Notes under the pieces: generated by a model
Told to the model about the DNA's origin: nothing
Databases searched by the model: none
Seen by the model: only the letters and a program-made list of their open reading frames with translations
Origin: AP-16 sp046727735
GTDB taxonomy: Bacteria; Pseudomonadota; Alphaproteobacteria; Rhizobiales; Xanthobacteraceae
DNA: 64,000 bases
Direction: 5' to 3'
NCBI GenBank assembly: GCA_046727735.1
Contig: JBKPDF010000007.1
Coordinates: 1 to 64,000 of the forward strand
Made by a program: the position numbers and the translations under genes
Part shown: positions 61,593-64,000 of the stretch, piece by piece
How positions within the stretch are numbered: the stretch's first letter is position 1
Layout: every line of letters begins with the position of its first letter

Positions 61593-62428
61593 CGACCCGC
61601 ATCGAGGCGCGTTTTGCGGCGCTCAAGCAGCAAGGCCGCGCCGCGCTGGTCACGTTCGTCACCGCCGGCGATCCGGACCCGGGGACCTCGCTCGAAATTC
61701 TCCGGGCGCTGCCGGCGGCGGGCGCCGACGTGGTCGAGCTCGGCATGCCGTTCACCGACCCGATGGCGGACGGACCCGCCATTCAGGCCTCTTCGCAGCG
61801 CGCGCTGCACGCGGGCCAGACGCTCGCAAAGACGCTCGCGATGGTGCGCGCCTTCCGCAGCGGCGACGATGCGACGCCGCTCGTGCTCATGGGTTATTAC
61901 AACCCGATCTACGTCTATGGCGTCGAGCGGTTTCTGGCCGACGCCAAGGCTGCGGGCGTCGACGGGTTGATCGTGGTCGACCTCCCGCCCGAGGAAGACG
62001 ACGAGCTTTGCATTCCGGCGCTCGGCGCCGGGCTCAATTTCATCCGGCTTGCAACGCCGACAACGGACGACCGCCGGCTCCCTGCCGTGCTCGCCAACAC
62101 TTCGGGCTTCGTCTATTACGTCTCGATCACCGGAATCACCGGGGCGGCTGCGCCGGATACCCGGCGCGTGACCGACGCGGTCCGGCGCATCAAGCGTCAC
62201 ACTTCGCTGCCGGTCGCGGTCGGATTCGGGGTCAAAACGGCGAAGCATGCCCGCGCCATCGCGGCGGGGGCGGACGGAGTGGTGGTGGGTTCAGCGCTGG
62301 TCGAGGCGATCCGGGCCAGTCTCGATGCGGCCGGCAAAGCCAGTGCGCATACGCTGCCGGCAGTTCGCGATCTCGTCGCCAACTTGGCAGCCGGTGTGCG
62401 CGGCGCTCGGCAACAGGCCGCCGAATGA
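61589..62428 (+). CDS. trpA: Tryptophan synthase alpha subunit
   Basis: The 279-residue TIM-barrel subunit splits indole-3-glycerol phosphate. It has VTFVTAGDPDPGTSLEILRA, VELGMPFTDPMADGPAIQAS with the catalytic Glu, LMGYYNPIYVYGVERF, GVDGLIVVDLPPEED with the catalytic Asp and a late phosphate site GFGVKTAKHA. Length is standard. Its ATG overlaps the trpB stop. A 186-nt gap follows before accD. Confidence 0.97.
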   Translation: MTTRIEARFAALKQQGRAALVTFVTAGDPDPGTSLEILRALPAAGADVVELGMPFTDPMADGPAIQASSQRALHAGQTLAKTLAMVRAFRSGDDATPLVLMGYYNPIYVYGVERFLADAKAAGVDGLIVVDLPPEEDDELCIPALGAGLNFIRLATPTTDDRRLPAVLANTSGFVYYVSITGITGAAAPDTRRVTDAVRRIKRHTSLPVAVGFGVKTAKHARAIAAGADGVVVGSALVEAIRASLDAAGKASAHTLPAVRDLVANLAAGVRGARQQAAE

Positions 62429-62614
62429 GATCGAGCAAATGAAAAAAACGAACCGTTCCGTCATGATCGCCGCACCTCGCCCGGCAAGCGATTCGGGCAC
62501 GCGGAATACGGCAGCAGCTGAATGGGCGCGCGATTGGCCTGCTGTTGCTCCTGGCACGGCCGGTCGCGCTCACAGTCCGTCGCATCGCAGGACAGTTCGC
62601 GCGGATCCGAAGCG

Positions 62615-63514
62615 ATGAACTGGATCTCCAACGTCGTCCGTCCGAAGATTCGCAGCTTCTTGCGCCGCGAAGTTCCGGAGAATTTGTGGGTCAAATGTCC
62701 GGAAACCGGACAGCTCGTGTTCTACAAGGATCTCGAAGCCAACCAGTTCGTGATCCCGACGTCGAACTATCACATGCGCATGAGCGCGCTCGTGCGGCTG
62801 CGGACCCTGTTCGACGACGGCGAGTTCGAGGAAATTCCGGTTCCGGAGGTCGCTCCCGATCCGCTGAAATTCCGCGACGAACGCCGCTATGCCGACCGGC
62901 TCAAGGACGCCCGCAACAAGACCGGGCTCGAGGACGCGCTCAAGCTCGGGTTCGGGCGGCTCGAGGACCTGCCGGTGACCGCCGGCGTCCAGGATTTCGA
63001 TTTTCTCGGAGGATCGCTCGGCATGGCGGCAGGCGAGGCGGTGATCACCGGGCTCGAAACCGCCGTGAAGCGCGCAACGCCGTTCATCCTGTTCGCGGCC
63101 TCCGGCGGCGCCCGCATGCAGGAGGGCATTCTGTCGCTGATGCAGCTGCCGCGCACGACCGTCGCCGTCCAGGAATTGCGGCAAGCACGTAAACCCTACA
63201 TCGTCGTGCTCACCAATCCCACGACCGGCGGCGTCACCGCGTCCTATGCCATGCTCGGCGACGTGCACATCGCAGAACCGGGAGCGCTGATCGGCTTTGC
63301 CGGCCCGCGGGTGATCGAGCAGACGATTCGCGAGAAGCTGCCCGACGGGTTCCAGCGCGCCGAATACCTCAAGGACCACGGCATGGTCGATCTCGTGGTG
63401 CATCGTCATCGATTGCGGCCGACGCTGGCCCGGCTGTGCCGCGTACTGACCAAGGCGCCTGCAACGGACGATGCCGCGGCACCGGCTGCCGTGGCTGCCC
63501 CGGCCTCTGCGTGA
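62615..63514 (+). CDS. accD: Acetyl-CoA carboxylase carboxyltransferase beta subunit
   Basis: The 299-residue protein supplies the carboxyltransferase beta half for malonyl-CoA formation. It has VPENLWVKCPETGQLVFYKD, DFDFLGGSLGMAAGEAVITG, FAASGGARMQEGILSLMQLP and PTTGGVTASYAMLGDVHIAE. In E. coli the N-terminal zinc ribbon has four cysteines; here only one remains, a state common in Rhizobiales. ATG 62615 gives the family N-terminus. Its stop overlaps the folC start (GTGA). Confidence 0.96.
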   Translation: MNWISNVVRPKIRSFLRREVPENLWVKCPETGQLVFYKDLEANQFVIPTSNYHMRMSALVRLRTLFDDGEFEEIPVPEVAPDPLKFRDERRYADRLKDARNKTGLEDALKLGFGRLEDLPVTAGVQDFDFLGGSLGMAAGEAVITGLETAVKRATPFILFAASGGARMQEGILSLMQLPRTTVAVQELRQARKPYIVVLTNPTTGGVTASYAMLGDVHIAEPGALIGFAGPRVIEQTIREKLPDGFQRAEYLKDHGMVDLVVHRHRLRPTLARLCRVLTKAPATDDAAAPAAVAAPASA

Positions 63515-64000
63515 GCGCGCGCGCCGAGCGCGACCATTCTTCGACCCCGGTCGACGCCATCGTCGCCCGGCTGCTCTCGCTGCACCCGAAGCGGATCGAT
63601 CTTTCGCTCGATCGCATGCTGCGGCTGTTGGCGCGCCTCGGTCATCCGGAGCGACGACTGCCGCCGGTCATTCACGTCGCCGGCACCAATGGCAAGGGCT
63701 CGACCATCGCGTTCCTGCGCGCGATGCTGGAGGCCATTGGGCGCAGCGTGCATGTCTACACCTCGCCCAATCTGGTGCGCGTCAACGAGCGGTTCCGGCT
63801 CGGTCGCCCGGACGGCGGCGTGCTGGTCTCCGACGCGGAGCTAGCGGAAGTGCTCGCCGCCTGCGAGCGCGCCAATGCCGGGGCGCCGATCACGGTGTTC
63901 GAGATCACCACGGCCGCCGGGCTGGTGTTGTTCGCCCGGCATCCGGCGGATATGCTGTTGTTGGAAGTCGGGCTGGGCGGCCGGCTCGACGCGACCAACG
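63511..64000 (+). CDS. folC: Dihydrofolate/folylpolyglutamate synthase (partial, N-terminus)
   Basis: The GTG at 63511 overlaps the accD stop. The readable 163 residues include IDLSLDRMLRLLARLGHPER, the P-loop HVAGTNGKGSTIAFLRA, YTSPNLVRVNERF and LLLEVGLGGRLDATN. This is the FolC ATP-binding half. The enzyme adds glutamate to folates, and usually also makes dihydrofolate. The window ends within the central domain. The accD-folC order is typical. Confidence 0.95.
   Translation, partial: MSARAERDHSSTPVDAIVARLLSLHPKRIDLSLDRMLRLLARLGHPERRLPPVIHVAGTNGKGSTIAFLRAMLEAIGRSVHVYTSPNLVRVNERFRLGRPDGGVLVSDAELAEVLAACERANAGAPITVFEITTAAGLVLFARHPADMLLLEVGLGGRLDATN

Noticed and set aside
62429..62614. trp attenuator or riboswitch before accD
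   Set aside because: No leader peptide with tandem Trp codons or known aptamer pattern could be seen, and accD is not a usual target.

Overview
The window looks like a chromosomal segment of a high-GC alphaproteobacterium of the order Hyphomicrobiales (Rhizobiales), probably near Bradyrhizobium, Pseudolabrys or Rhodoplanes. The strongest evidence is the right-hand end (51.8-64.0 kb): tRNA-Ala(GGC), a FYDLN/TIGR02300 zinc-ribbon protein, aroA, cmk, rpsA, sppA, ihfB, lapA, an ornithine-cyclodeaminase-like gene, then trpF-trpB-trpA-accD-folC. That order is typical of the group, and its AccD also lacks most of the usual zinc-ribbon cysteines. No CRISPR array, rRNA operon, intact prophage or intact transposase was seen.

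Layout. 0-1.8 kb: end of an ABC substrate-binding protein and three small hypothetical genes. 1.8-8.4 kb: a class III cyclase, then a fumarate-reductase-like complex (Fe-S subunit, two membrane anchors, flavoprotein) joined to a two-subunit class I fumarase. 8.5-14.7 kb: exported M15 peptidase, Tat-exported MsrB, DUF302 protein, 3-hydroxybutyrate dehydrogenase with a divergent LysR regulator, and a cache-type class III cyclase. 14.8-17.4 kb: a bufferin (copper-binding RiPP) cluster bufA1-bufB-bufC, with a DoxX gene that is unusually convergent and overlaps bufC. 17.6-25.8 kb: cupin, MFS-patatin-flavoprotein disulfide reductase, SDR, a small Trp/Gly/His-rich secreted protein, DUF202 and another MFS gene. 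25.8-29.3 kb: a region that reads as lower in GC, with an Omp25/31-like porin, a VOC protein and a beta-propeller protein, dotted with a TGTCCGCTT-type repeat.

29.4-39.9 kb: MFS genes, two exported NAD(P)-type oxidoreductases around a nucleotide-translocase-like MFS protein, a four-domain rhodanese coupled to a thiol-dioxygenase-like cupin, two decayed genes that share their 3' ends (36.7-37.5 kb), a sorbosone-dehydrogenase-type protein and an SDR. 40.0-50.2 kb: a complete peptide ABC transporter with an M20 peptidase in overlapping order, then a DECR-like SDR, a cupin, a DinB protein and a P1/DmpA peptidase. 50.2-51.6 kb: a rearrangement scar where a transglutaminase-like protease gene and a LysR gene meet head to head, each without its 5' end, just before the tRNA gene.

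The operons are tightly packed, with many 1-4 nt ATGA or TGATG overlaps. Intergenic palindromic repeats occur at about 4.75, 41.7, 47.0 and 51.9 kb. Several probable frameshifts (22.45, 23.38, 36.84, about 37.11 and 37.40 kb) may be real decay or assembly error; reads would decide. The least conventional biology is the anchored fumarate-reductase-like enzyme without the covalent-FAD histidine, the rearranged bufferin cluster and the exported redox pair.
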